The translations under genes and the position numbers were made by a program. Source: Pseudomonas sp. QTF5 (GTDB lineage: Bacteria; Pseudomonadota; Gammaproteobacteria; Pseudomonadales; Pseudomonadaceae). From it: a stretch of 36,412 bases of DNA. The notes under the pieces were generated by a model. It made no database searches. It was not told the DNA's origin and saw only the letters and a list, made by a program, of their open reading frames with translations. Below, piece after piece: positions 29,270-36,411 of the stretch. Position 1 is the first letter of the stretch; each line of letters opens with the position of its first letter. The stretch is taken from assembly GCF_000512695.2 (NCBI RefSeq), contig NZ_AZRW02000025.1, positions 1 through 36,412 of the forward strand, read 5' to 3'.

Positions 29270-29899
29270 AGACCCCGTGCAGGACGGCTGGATCACGGTA
29301 AACAGGGCAAGCGTCACGCAGCCCTGAGCGGATCGATCAATTGGCCCGGCACCTTGCTCAATGGCCGACCGCGTCAACGCGACGATGTGCGGTTTCACCT
29401 GCGCACCCGCAGTCCTCATGAATTATGGCTGGTGATCGTCGACGCCTCGGCCTCGACCCGACGTCATCAGGCATTGAGCGATGCCAAGGGCTTGCTGGCG
29501 CAACTGTTCGACGATGCCTATCGACAGCGTGCGCGCTTGGCTTTGCTGATGGCCAGCGGCTATGTGCCGAAGTGGCAGGTGCAAGGGTTGAAAGCCTCTG
29601 CGGGCTTGCGCGACTGGCTCGAAGGGCTTGGTGCCGGCGGCGGTACGCCGATTCTGGCGGCGCTGGGCGAAGCGGGGCGTTGGCTGGCGGCGCGGCAAAA
29701 GCGCTTTCCGGCAGAGCAGCAACGGCTGCTGCTGGTGACCGATGGACGGCTGAAGGAATGGTCAACGTTGCCGGCGCTGGATTGCCCGGGGTTGCTGATC
29801 GACATCGAGCGCGGTCCGATTCATCTTGGCCGGGCAAAGGTGTTGGCAGCACAGCTGCAGGTTGATTATCGACATATCGATGAGCTGATTTCAGGTTGA
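29228..29899 (+). CDS. chlD: VWA domain of ChlD-like subunit, reached by -1 frameshift from chlI
   Basis: This frame adds 223 residues to 334 ChlI residues, giving a 557-residue ChlI-VWA protein spanning 28227-29899, a plausible size for a ChlD/BchD-type medium subunit. The VWA MIDAS motif DASAS begins at 29441, in LWLVIVDASASTRR, and GGTPILAALGEAGRWL and LLLVTDGRL are further VWA elements. The upstream part (RLDHGKQGKRHAALSGSINWPGTLL) resembles the basic linker of ChlD/BchD proteins, so the coding signal begins well before any start codon. There is no ATG in this frame: the first usual alternative start is a TTG at 29354 without a ribosome binding site. Separate initiation there would give 181 residues and cannot be excluded. 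Confidence 0.82.
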   Translation, partial: ALGIRPRSDAGANARPRAGRLDHGKQGKRHAALSGSINWPGTLLNGRPRQRDDVRFHLRTRSPHELWLVIVDASASTRRHQALSDAKGLLAQLFDDAYRQRARLALLMASGYVPKWQVQGLKASAGLRDWLEGLGAGGGTPILAALGEAGRWLAARQKRFPAEQQRLLLVTDGRLKEWSTLPALDCPGLLIDIERGPIHLGRAKVLAAQLQVDYRHIDELISG

Positions 29900-29919
29900 A
29901 TTTTGTGCTGACAGTGTTG

Positions 29920-29992
29920 GCCCCATCGCGAGCAGGCTCGCTTGTATGTTTAGACTTGAAGGGGTGGGTGGGAGCGAGCCTGCTCGCGATGG
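29920..29992. repeat. REP pair of a second sequence class
   Basis: GCCCCATCGCGAGCAGGCTCGC is mirrored by GCGAGCCTGCTCGCGATGGC with a short spacer. It is related to, but distinct from, the TGTGGGAGCGGGCTTGC class elsewhere in the window. Confidence 0.85.
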
Positions 29993-30075
29993 CATCACCT
30001 CGGAATCGGATAATCGCAGTTCATCTACATCGCTGTCCTATGCTGCTGTAAGCAAGCCATTCACAGGAGTGACCC

Positions 30076-31722
30076 ATGCGTGTTCTAGCCCGCAATGATC
30101 AGGACGATTTTCGCGTCAAAGTCTACGCGGGCACCAACGGCGTGCTGCTGGCCATCGACGTGGCCGAACCCCGCCGCAAAGGCCTGCTGGGTTTCGCCAT
30201 CGAGAAACAGCAAGGCAGCAAACCGTGGCTGTTTCTGTTCAACAGCCTGACCTTCCCCGGCAAGGCTCATACGTTTCCCCAGTATCGCGCCACCCCCAGC
30301 GATCTCGCGCCGTTGCAGAAATTTCGCTGGGCCGATTACGCGGTCAATCCAGGTGTGACGATCCATTATCGGGTTCACCTGGCCTACGGCACCGCCGATG
30401 CGCCGCAGCTGGGTGAGTTCCTGGAGGTGACGATCAGCACGGACAATGGCCTGCCAGCGGGCCAGAACGTCATCTTCAACCGGGCGGTTGCCGCCAGTCA
30501 GGCGTTCCAGCGAAAGTTCGCCGACGTTGATGCGCTGCTCAGCGCCAACAAGAAACTGCCCATCGAAGAATGGCCCGACGCCCCGCGACAATGGCTGGAA
30601 AATGGCCTGCTCGCACGCTTGCTGGGGTTTATCGAACGGGCCGAGGATGGTCAGTGGGCGCTGGACATCGCGATCTATGAATACCAGCTGAAGGTGATCG
30701 TCGATGCGGTGAACGCCGCTTTCGAGCGAGGCGTAAAGGTTCGGGTTCTGTACCACGCCCAACCGGACGAAGACACCACGGCGCTGAACGAAGCCAGCCT
30801 GGAAAAAATCCCGGCGGCGAACAAGCGCGGGCGGGTCACCCACAACATCTTTCACAATAAGTTCATGGTCCTGAGTCGGCTCGACGCGGCGGGGCAGCAT
30901 CAGCCCGAAGCGGTACTCTGTGGCAGCACCAATTTCACCGCCAACGGCGTTTATCGTCAGGCCAACGTGGTGCATGTGCTGGATGATGCTCAGGTCGGCG
31001 CCAGCTATCTGCAAACCTTCGAGCAGGTCTGGGCCGCGCCGGCGGACGTCGGTGCCACCCGGGAATGGCTCACGGAAAACAATCCGATGCAGCCGGACCA
31101 GGCATTATTCGCCGGCTTCTCACCGCGTTCGGACCAGGGCGACTTGCGTGAGTTCGTCGAAATCATCGAGTCAGCGAAAAAAGACCTGCTGTTTGTCACG
31201 GCCTTTGCCTTGCCGGACGAAGTGCTCAACGCCTTGCTCGGCCAGCCCCACGACGACATCTTGCGTTACGGCCTGCAAAACACCGTCAGCCGCATCACCG
31301 GTTTCCACGCCGACCGCACCGCCCAATTTGCCGCCACCGCACTGCTCAACACCGGCCTGGAAGGCTGGCTCAAGGAAAACATGAAAGGCCAGAAGGGCAA
31401 CCTGCTGGTGCACACCAAAGCCATCGTCGTCGACTTCACCAGCGACTCACCGACGATCATCAGCGGCAGCCACAACCTCAGTGAAGTGGCCAGTAACGGC
31501 AATGACGAGAATTACCTGATCATCCGTGGCGACACCGACCTGGCCGATCGTTATGGGCTGGAACTGCTGCGCTTTTACGAGCATTACCGGTTCCGCTACT
31601 TCGCAAAAAAACTCTCGCTCAAGCAGGTCCGGCCGTTGGCTCCGGATGACAGCTGGACCGATGATTATTACCTCGAGGGCGATCTGCGCATGTTGTCGCG
31701 GTTGCGCTTTGCCGGACGATAA
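30076..31722 (+). CDS. Phospholipase D-like protein with two HKD regions
   Basis: This is a 548-residue protein with two PLD-like (PLDc_2) domains. The first HKD-like site is HNKFMVLS (His260) followed by CGSTNFTANG; the usual Asp eight positions on is Ser here. The second is complete, HTKAIVVD (His446), followed by ISGSHNLSEVASNGNDEN. No signal peptide is evident. Two such sites normally form one active centre that cleaves phosphodiester bonds in lipids or nucleic acids; the substrate is unknown and a nuclease or effector role is possible. GGAG precedes the ATG at 30076 with 6-nt spacing. It stands alone between the cobalamin operon and the decayed ABC remnant. Confidence 0.85.
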   Translation: MRVLARNDQDDFRVKVYAGTNGVLLAIDVAEPRRKGLLGFAIEKQQGSKPWLFLFNSLTFPGKAHTFPQYRATPSDLAPLQKFRWADYAVNPGVTIHYRVHLAYGTADAPQLGEFLEVTISTDNGLPAGQNVIFNRAVAASQAFQRKFADVDALLSANKKLPIEEWPDAPRQWLENGLLARLLGFIERAEDGQWALDIAIYEYQLKVIVDAVNAAFERGVKVRVLYHAQPDEDTTALNEASLEKIPAANKRGRVTHNIFHNKFMVLSRLDAAGQHQPEAVLCGSTNFTANGVYRQANVVHVLDDAQVGASYLQTFEQVWAAPADVGATREWLTENNPMQPDQALFAGFSPRSDQGDLREFVEIIESAKKDLLFVTAFALPDEVLNALLGQPHDDILRYGLQNTVSRITGFHADRTAQFAATALLNTGLEGWLKENMKGQKGNLLVHTKAIVVDFTSDSPTIISGSHNLSEVASNGNDENYLIIRGDTDLADRYGLELLRFYEHYRFRYFAKKLSLKQVRPLAPDDSWTDDYYLEGDLRMLSRLRFAGR

Positions 31723-31732
31723 ACAGCCTGGC

Positions 31733-31900
31733 GGGTCTTTGCTGCTGGTGACTCACGAAATGCGTTTTGGCTTCGAGGTGTCGGACAAAATCGTGTTCAT
31801 GAATCAGGGGCGGATCGAAGAACAGGGGCCACCCAAGGAACTGTTCGAACGCCCGCAATCGCCGCGTCTGGCGGAATTTCTCAAGAACGCTCGTTTTTAA
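31733..31900 (+). pseudogene. 3' remnant of a polar amino acid ABC transporter ATPase
   Basis: The last 55 codons of an ABC ATPase survive, from the H-loop region (LLLVTHEMRFGFEVSDKIVFMNQGRIEEQGPP) to the typical C-terminus (ELFERPQSPRLAEFLKNARF). The Walker A, Q-loop, signature and Walker B parts are absent. The remnant begins only about 10 nt after the stop codon of the phospholipase D-like gene, so a deletion removed the rest. By the sequence type it belonged to a glutamine/polar amino acid importer that would have been cotranscribed with ridA, which begins 24 nt later. Confidence 0.85.
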
Positions 31901-31924
31901 CTTTTTCAATCAGGAGAAACACTC

Positions 31925-32314
31925 ATGAGCATTACTCGTTACGGCACCGGCAGCACCGCCGGTGGCGGCCAGCCCCGTCCTTTCGCCCGCGCCGTCGAAG
32001 CCGATGGCTGGCTGCACGTGTCCGGCCAGGTGCCGGCGGTGGACGGCGAAATTATCGCGGGCGGGATTGTCGAGCAGACTCACCAGACCATGAAAAACCT
32101 GATCGCGATCCTGGAAGAAGCCGGTTACGGTCTGGAAGACGTGGTCCGTACCGGCGTGTGGCTGGAAGACCCGCGGGATTTCTGGAGTTTCAATAAGGTA
32201 TTTTCCGAGTACTTCAAAAGCGAACACGCCCCGGCGAGGGCCTGCGTACAGGCGAGCATGATGGTCGATTGCAAGGTTGAGATTGATTGCGTCGCGTACA
32301 AGAAAAAGGCCTGA
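31925..32314 (+). CDS. RidA/YjgF family protein
   Basis: This is a 129-residue RidA-family protein, the family that hydrolyses reactive enamine/imine intermediates such as 2-aminoacrylate released by PLP enzymes. Family segments are GWLHVSGQVPAVDGEIIAGGIVEQTHQTMKNLIAILEEAG, VVRTGVWLEDPRDFWSFNKVFSEYF and the C-terminal APARACVQASMMVDCKVEIDCVAY with the conserved Arg. CAGGAG precedes the ATG. Its neighbour, a D-serine-dehydratase-like enzyme, could generate just such an intermediate, which fits a detoxifying partner role. It lies in a cluster where other genes are broken; this one appears intact. Confidence 0.92.
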   Translation: MSITRYGTGSTAGGGQPRPFARAVEADGWLHVSGQVPAVDGEIIAGGIVEQTHQTMKNLIAILEEAGYGLEDVVRTGVWLEDPRDFWSFNKVFSEYFKSEHAPARACVQASMMVDCKVEIDCVAYKKKA

Positions 32315-32330
32315 GAATTGCGGCGGCTTC

Positions 32331-32396
32331 TTCGCGGGCAAGCCTCGCTCCTACGGATGATGAGAACCTGTGGGAGCGTGGCTTGCCCGCGATGGC
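32331..32396. repeat. REP pair, third sequence variant
   Basis: TTCGCGGGCAAGCCTCGCTCC and TGGGAGCGTGGCTTGCCCGC face each other across a short spacer. The right end, CGCGATGGC (32388-32396), is repeated after the MITE-like element at 32537-32545. Confidence 0.85.
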
Positions 32397-32536
32397 CATG
32401 GGTATCTACACATCTTCCCGAGTTTGATGGTGTACATATCCGTTTCTGCGGTAACGGCCGCAGAAATGGATATGTACTCCCAACACCAAGCCCCGGCAGT
32501 GAATCTGTAGCTCAAGAGATGTGTAGATACCCATGC
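32397..32536. mobile_element. 140-bp MITE-like palindromic element
   Basis: The ends are perfect 19-bp terminal inverted repeats, CATGGGTATCTACACATCT (32397-32415) and its complement (32517-32535). A second, inner hairpin pairs GTACATATCC... (32432-32451) with ...GGATATGTAC (32458-32477), 19 of 20 bases matching around a 6-nt loop. The element is flanked by 9-bp direct repeats CGCGATGGC (32388-32396 and 32537-32545), like a target duplication or an exchange within REP ends. No coding capacity is present. Confidence 0.65.
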
Positions 32537-32606
32537 CGCGATGGCGGCCTAACAGTCGCCGCAGCACTCTGGGTAAACTCCCGGCATATTAATGGGAACC
32601 ACTGAT

Positions 32607-32921
32607 ATGACCGAAGACACCATCAAGCGCCGGGCTCGAGGTCTGGACCGGGCGTTCGACATTCTCGATTTTCTCAAGGAAATCGGCCAGCCCCTGCGCC
32701 CGAATGAAATCGCCAGTGGCATCGGCAGCCCGAAGTCCACGGTCTACGAACTGGTCGCCTCCTTATTGGAGCGACGCATCCTCGAACCCGTGGGCAAGGA
32801 CGGTCATGTACCTCGGCCGTCAGTTGTACTTCCTCGGACCGATGCGAAGAACAATTACAACGACTATCGCCGGGTGCTGATCGACAGCGCCAATAGCCTC
32901 GCCCGGCGTATCAACGAATAA
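32607..32921 (+). pseudogene. IclR-family regulator with frameshift and internal deletion
   Basis: The first 65 residues are a normal IclR-type winged helix (RRARGLDRAFDILDFLKEIGQPLRPNEIASGIGSPKSTVYELVASLLERRILEP). After GKDGHV the next family segment, YLGRQLYFLGPM, is present but in a different frame, implying loss of 2 nt (or gain of 1). It is followed directly by a stretch in the first frame (NNYNDYRRVLIDSANSLARRINE) that looks like the C-terminal helix of the effector domain. About 150 residues are thus missing from a protein that should have about 260. The 104-residue product could at most be a bare DNA-binding domain. Confidence 0.8.
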
Positions 32922-32960
32922 CAGCGGCTGCTTGCGGTCGCGTGTGTGAGGAGTTCGACC

Positions 32961-34178
32961 ATGTCTTCTGCCAAAAATATTGCCTCCATGGAAAAGGGCT
33001 TTGCCCACACTGGCGCCAATCTGGTGCGTGACGTCAGCCTGCCGGCGCTGGTGCTGCACCGCGATGCGCTGGAACACAACATTCGCTGGATGCAGGACTT
33101 CGTCAGCCACAGCGGCGCGGAACTGGCGCCCCACGGTAAAACCAGCATGACCCCGGCGCTGTTTCGTCGCCAACTGGACGCCGGTGCCTGGGGCATCACC
33201 TTGGCCAGTGCCACGCAAACCCGCGCGGCTTACGCCCATGGTGTGCACCGGGTGCTGATGGCCAACCAATTGGTCGGCACGCCGAACATGGCGCTGATCG
33301 CCGATCTGTTGGCAGATCCGAGCTTCGATTTCTATTGCATGGTCGATCACCCGGATAACGTCGCGGACCTCGGCGCGTTTTTCGCCTCGTGCGGTGTGCG
33401 CCTGAATGTGATGATCGAGTACGGCGTGGTCGGCGGTCGTTGCGGTTGCCGCACCGAAGCCGAAGTACTGGCGCTGGCCAAGGCTATCGCGGCGCAACCG
33501 GCGTTGGCGCTGACCGGGATCGAGGGTTACGAAGGGGTGATTCACGGCGATCACGCGGTGACTGGTATTCGCGATTTTGCCGATTCACTGGTGCGTCTGG
33601 CGGTGCAGTTGCAGGACAGCGGTGCGTTCGCCATTGCCAAGCCGATCATCACCGCTTCGGGTTCGGCCTGGTACGACTTGATTGCCGAATCCTTCGAAGC
33701 GCAGAACGCCGGTGGGCGTTTCCTCAGCGTGTTGCGCCCCGGCAGTTACGTGGCCCACGACCATGGCATCTACAAAGAAGCGCAATGCTGCGTGCTCGAC
33801 CGTCGCAGCGACCTGCATGAAGGTTTGCGCCCGGCGCTGGAAGTCTGGGCGCATGTGCAGTCGTTGCCGGAGCCGGGTTTTGCGGTGATCGCCCTGGGCA
33901 AGCGTGACGTGGCCTACGACGCCGGTTTGCCGGTGCCGCTGCTGCGTTACAAGGCGGGTGTGGTGCCCGCGGTCGGCGATGATGTGAGTGCCTGCAAAGT
34001 GACGGCGGTGATGGACCAGCATGCGTTCATGACCGTGGCACCGGGGGTTGAATTGCGGGTGGGCGATATCATTTCGTTCGGTACTTCGCACCCGTGCCTG
34101 ACGTTCGACAAGTGGCGCGTTGGGTGTCTGGTGGATGAGCAGTTGAATGTCATCGAAACCATGGAAACCTGTTTTTAA
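32961..34178 (+). CDS. PLP-dependent D-amino acid deaminase/aldolase (DSD1 / D-threonine aldolase-like)
   Basis: This is a 405-residue fold-type III PLP enzyme of the D-serine dehydratase / D-threonine aldolase family. The PLP lysine is Lys60 in APHGKTSMTP at the end of the first barrel strand. Barrel segments follow (NVMIEYGVVGGRCGCRTEAEV, GIEGYEGVIHG, ITASGSAWYDLI). The C-terminal domain carries the His...His-x-Cys pattern (DQHAFMTV and SHPCLTF) that binds metal in relatives. GAGGAG precedes the ATG at 32961. The ridA gene upstream suggests an enamine-releasing deaminase reaction, so a D-serine/D-threonine dehydratase-like activity is a reasonable guess. It is the only enzyme of the cluster that is complete. 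Confidence 0.87.
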   Translation: MSSAKNIASMEKGFAHTGANLVRDVSLPALVLHRDALEHNIRWMQDFVSHSGAELAPHGKTSMTPALFRRQLDAGAWGITLASATQTRAAYAHGVHRVLMANQLVGTPNMALIADLLADPSFDFYCMVDHPDNVADLGAFFASCGVRLNVMIEYGVVGGRCGCRTEAEVLALAKAIAAQPALALTGIEGYEGVIHGDHAVTGIRDFADSLVRLAVQLQDSGAFAIAKPIITASGSAWYDLIAESFEAQNAGGRFLSVLRPGSYVAHDHGIYKEAQCCVLDRRSDLHEGLRPALEVWAHVQSLPEPGFAVIALGKRDVAYDAGLPVPLLRYKAGVVPAVGDDVSACKVTAVMDQHAFMTVAPGVELRVGDIISFGTSHPCLTFDKWRVGCLVDEQLNVIETMETCF

Positions 34179-34235
34179 GGTTCGGAACCGAGGCGCCCAC
34201 CCAGACACCACCGAAACACCAGAGACACCACATCA

Positions 34236-34577
34236 ATGAACAGCATCAACACCCTGGGCCCCAACACCCCGCGCATCGCCCTGATTGGCGAGTGCATGAT
34301 CGAATTGCAACAGCGCGCCGATGGCACGCTGCAACAAAGCTTCGGCGGCGACACCCTGAACACTGCGGTCTACCTGATTCGCTGTGACGGTGAGTCGTTC
34401 GAAGCGCCGGCGCAAGTGGTCGAACGGGTGGTGGATACCACGGCGGCGGGGGATTCGTTCAGCGCGGCGTATTTGGCTTGTCGGCTCAAGGGTGGCAGCC
34501 CGGTTGAGGCTGCCGCGGCCGGGCATCGGTTGGCGAGTCGGGTGATTCAAGTGCCGGGGGCTCTGATCCCGAGATAA
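34236..34577 (+). pseudogene. PfkB-family sugar kinase (KdgK-like) with in-frame internal deletion
   Basis: The N-terminal 45 residues match a 2-keto-3-deoxygluconate kinase-like PfkB protein (RIALIGECMIELQQRADGTLQQSFGGDTLNTAVYL). The remaining 65 residues match its C-terminal end with the catalytic motif DTTAAGDSFSAAYL and a family-like tail (EAAAAGHRLASRVIQVPGALIPR). About 190 central residues are missing from a protein of roughly 300. The two halves join in frame, near YLIRCDGESFEAPA, so a 113-residue hybrid could be translated, but it lacks the body of the ribokinase fold and is surely inactive as a kinase. Confidence 0.85.
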
Positions 34578-34610
34578 GCAGTGGATGGCCGCTTACTGCG
34601 CAACCGGATC

Positions 34611-34634
34611 GCGGGCAAGCCCGCTCCACTGGGG
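34611..34634. repeat. Solitary REP copy
   Basis: ATCGCGGGCAAGCCCGCTCC appears once, without an inverted partner, between the kinase remnant and the M20 peptidase gene. Confidence 0.6.
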
Positions 34635-34737
34635 ATGTATGGTCATTCAGGTTTGTGCAGGTCGCATCCGGTGTAGAGCCTTGCGTCGTAGTCAGGTAGG
34701 GTATTTTTGACCCCCGACACGAAACAAGGATTGATTC

Positions 34738-35982
34738 ATGACGTTCAAGCTCCCTCGCTCCCTCCTGGCCACCAGCCTCGGCCTGACACTCGCCCTCGGC
34801 ACCTTCACCCCCGCAGCCTTCGCCGAACCCCACAAACAAGTCCTCGCCGATGCCGAACAGTACAAGGGCGAAGCCCTGAAACTGCTGGAACGGCTGGTGA
34901 ATATTGACTCCGGTTCCGGCTATGAACCAGGCCTGACCCAAGTCAGTGACATCGCCATCGAAGAGTTGAAGAAACTCGGTGCCACCATCGAACTCGTGCC
35001 CAACACCCCGGACAAAAGCAACCATGTATTGGCCACCCTCAAAGGCACCGGCAAGGCGAAAATCCTGCTGATGGCGCACATGGACACTGTGTTCAAGGAA
35101 GGCTCGGCCGCCGCGCGCCCGTTCCAGATCAAGGACGGTCGCGCATACGGGCCGGGCGTGATGGACGACAAGGGCGGCATCGTCGCCGGGATCTACGCGC
35201 TGAAAGTCCTGAAAAACCTCGACTTCACGGACTATGCGCAGATCACCTTCCTGCTCGACGCCAGCGAAGAAACCGGTTCAGACGTCGCCACCGACCTGAT
35301 CAAGAAAACCGCCAAGGCCCACGACGTGACCCTCAACCTCGAACCGGGCCGCCCGGCCGATGGCCTGGTGGTGTGGCGTAAAGGCAGCGCCACCGCGGTG
35401 GTCGAGGTCAAAGGCAAGGCATCCCACGCCGGCGTCGCGCCGGAGCTGGGGCGTAACGCTGCGATGGAAGCCGCGCACCAGATTCTGCAACTCGGCAAAC
35501 TGGGCGATGCAGAAAAGAAAACCACCATCAACTTCACCGTGCTTAACGCTGGGGACCGCACCAATGTGATTCCGGATCAGGCCACCGCCAAGGCTGACGT
35601 GCGGGCAGCGGTGCCGGAAGAGTTCGACCGGATCGAAAAGGACCTGACACGGGTCTCGAAGGACAAACTGATTGCCGAAACGGAAGTGACCACTACCCTT
35701 AAACGCGGCTTGCCGCCGATGCCGCAAACGGCGGAGTCGGATCGCTTGATGGCCATGGCCCAGGAGATATACGGCGAAATCGGCCGCAAGCTGACGGAAG
35801 AAGGCAGCGGCGGGGCGGCAGATGCCAGCCTCTCGGCAGGGGTTGGTACACCGACGCTGGACGGGTTCGGGATTGTCGGCGGGAATATCCATACGCCCGA
35901 GGAATATGCCGAAGTCGAAAGCGTGGCACCGAGGATTTATCTGCTGTCGCGGATGATTATGGAGTTGACCAGTAAAAGGTAA
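34738..35982 (+). CDS. Secreted M20 family metallopeptidase (carboxypeptidase G2-like)
   Basis: This is a 414-residue zinc peptidase similar to Pseudomonas carboxypeptidase G2, which removes C-terminal glutamate from folates and related N-acyl glutamates. A signal peptide ends near residue 29 (AAFA). The two-zinc site is complete: His114 in AHMDTV, Asp143 in GVMDDKGG, Glu177-Glu178 in ASEETGS, Glu202 in NLEPG and His385 in GNIHTPEEY. The dimerisation domain is inserted at GKASHAGVAPELGRNAAMEAA. AAGGA precedes the ATG with 7-nt spacing. Substrate specificity is inferred from similarity only. It is a single-gene unit followed by a perfect palindrome at 36004. Confidence 0.92.
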   Translation: MTFKLPRSLLATSLGLTLALGTFTPAAFAEPHKQVLADAEQYKGEALKLLERLVNIDSGSGYEPGLTQVSDIAIEELKKLGATIELVPNTPDKSNHVLATLKGTGKAKILLMAHMDTVFKEGSAAARPFQIKDGRAYGPGVMDDKGGIVAGIYALKVLKNLDFTDYAQITFLLDASEETGSDVATDLIKKTAKAHDVTLNLEPGRPADGLVVWRKGSATAVVEVKGKASHAGVAPELGRNAAMEAAHQILQLGKLGDAEKKTTINFTVLNAGDRTNVIPDQATAKADVRAAVPEEFDRIEKDLTRVSKDKLIAETEVTTTLKRGLPPMPQTAESDRLMAMAQEIYGEIGRKLTEEGSGGAADASLSAGVGTPTLDGFGIVGGNIHTPEEYAEVESVAPRIYLLSRMIMELTSKR

Positions 35983-36003
35983 CGTATAAATTAGCGGAAC
36001 TAA

Positions 36004-36044
36004 TACAATTAAGCTCAAGCATATTATGCTTGAGCTTAATTGTA
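36004..36044. terminator. 41-bp perfect palindrome, probably a bidirectional terminator
   Basis: TACAATTAAGCTCAAGCATA is followed after one base by its exact reverse complement, giving 20-bp arms. It sits between the convergent ends of the M20 peptidase gene and the minus-strand gene at the window edge. The T-rich outer arm on each side would allow termination in both directions, although no long T tract follows. Confidence 0.55.
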
Positions 36045-36102
36045 GTGTCGGGTAAGCGTTGATAGGCTTGTTGTTTGCTATGTGTTCGAATGGTGAGTTG
36101 AT

Positions 36103-36411
36103 CTAATCTTGTTTTTGAGCTAGGAAGTATGAGATTGTTTGACTGAGACCAGTTACGCCTTGCTCCGCTTCGGTGCAAAGATATTCGAATATTTGAGGGT
36201 CATTGATGACTTCGCTTTCTATGATTTTCTTGTAGAAGTGTTTGTCTGTGGTGATTGTTTCTGTGCATTTGAATTCTGGCAAAAATTTCAAAATTTTATG
36301 ATCTGCGTAGATTTTTTTCTCTACGCTTTCAAAAGGTAAAAAATAAGTGCCTGGGCAATTTCTTATGTGTTTGTTTATCTCTTGGTCGCCATCTAATATT
36401 GATATTACATT
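36103..36411 (-). CDS. 3' end of an AT-rich gene, possibly a TOPRIM/OLD-type nuclease
   Basis: The minus-strand frame is open from the window edge to the stop at 36103, giving the last 102 residues; the 5' part lies outside the window. Near the edge it reads VISILDGDQEINKHIRN, followed by TYFLPFESVEKKIYADHK. A hydrophobic strand ending in LDGDQ and then LP..S.EK.IY is the pattern of the TOPRIM domain of OLD-like AAA+ ATP-dependent nucleases, many of which are defence proteins. The assignment rests on this short pattern. Codon use and base composition are clearly more AT-rich than the rest of the window, suggesting horizontal transfer. Confidence 0.5.
   Translation of the reverse strand, partial: NVISILDGDQEINKHIRNCPGTYFLPFESVEKKIYADHKILKFLPEFKCTETITTDKHFYKKIIESEVINDPQIFEYLCTEAEQGVTGLSQTISYFLAQKQD

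Noticed and set aside
29354..29899. Separate VWA gene starting at the TTG at 29354
   Set aside because: There is no ribosome binding site, and linker sequence typical of ChlD continues upstream in the same frame to the slippery site; a frameshift product explains the layout better, though independent initiation is not excluded.
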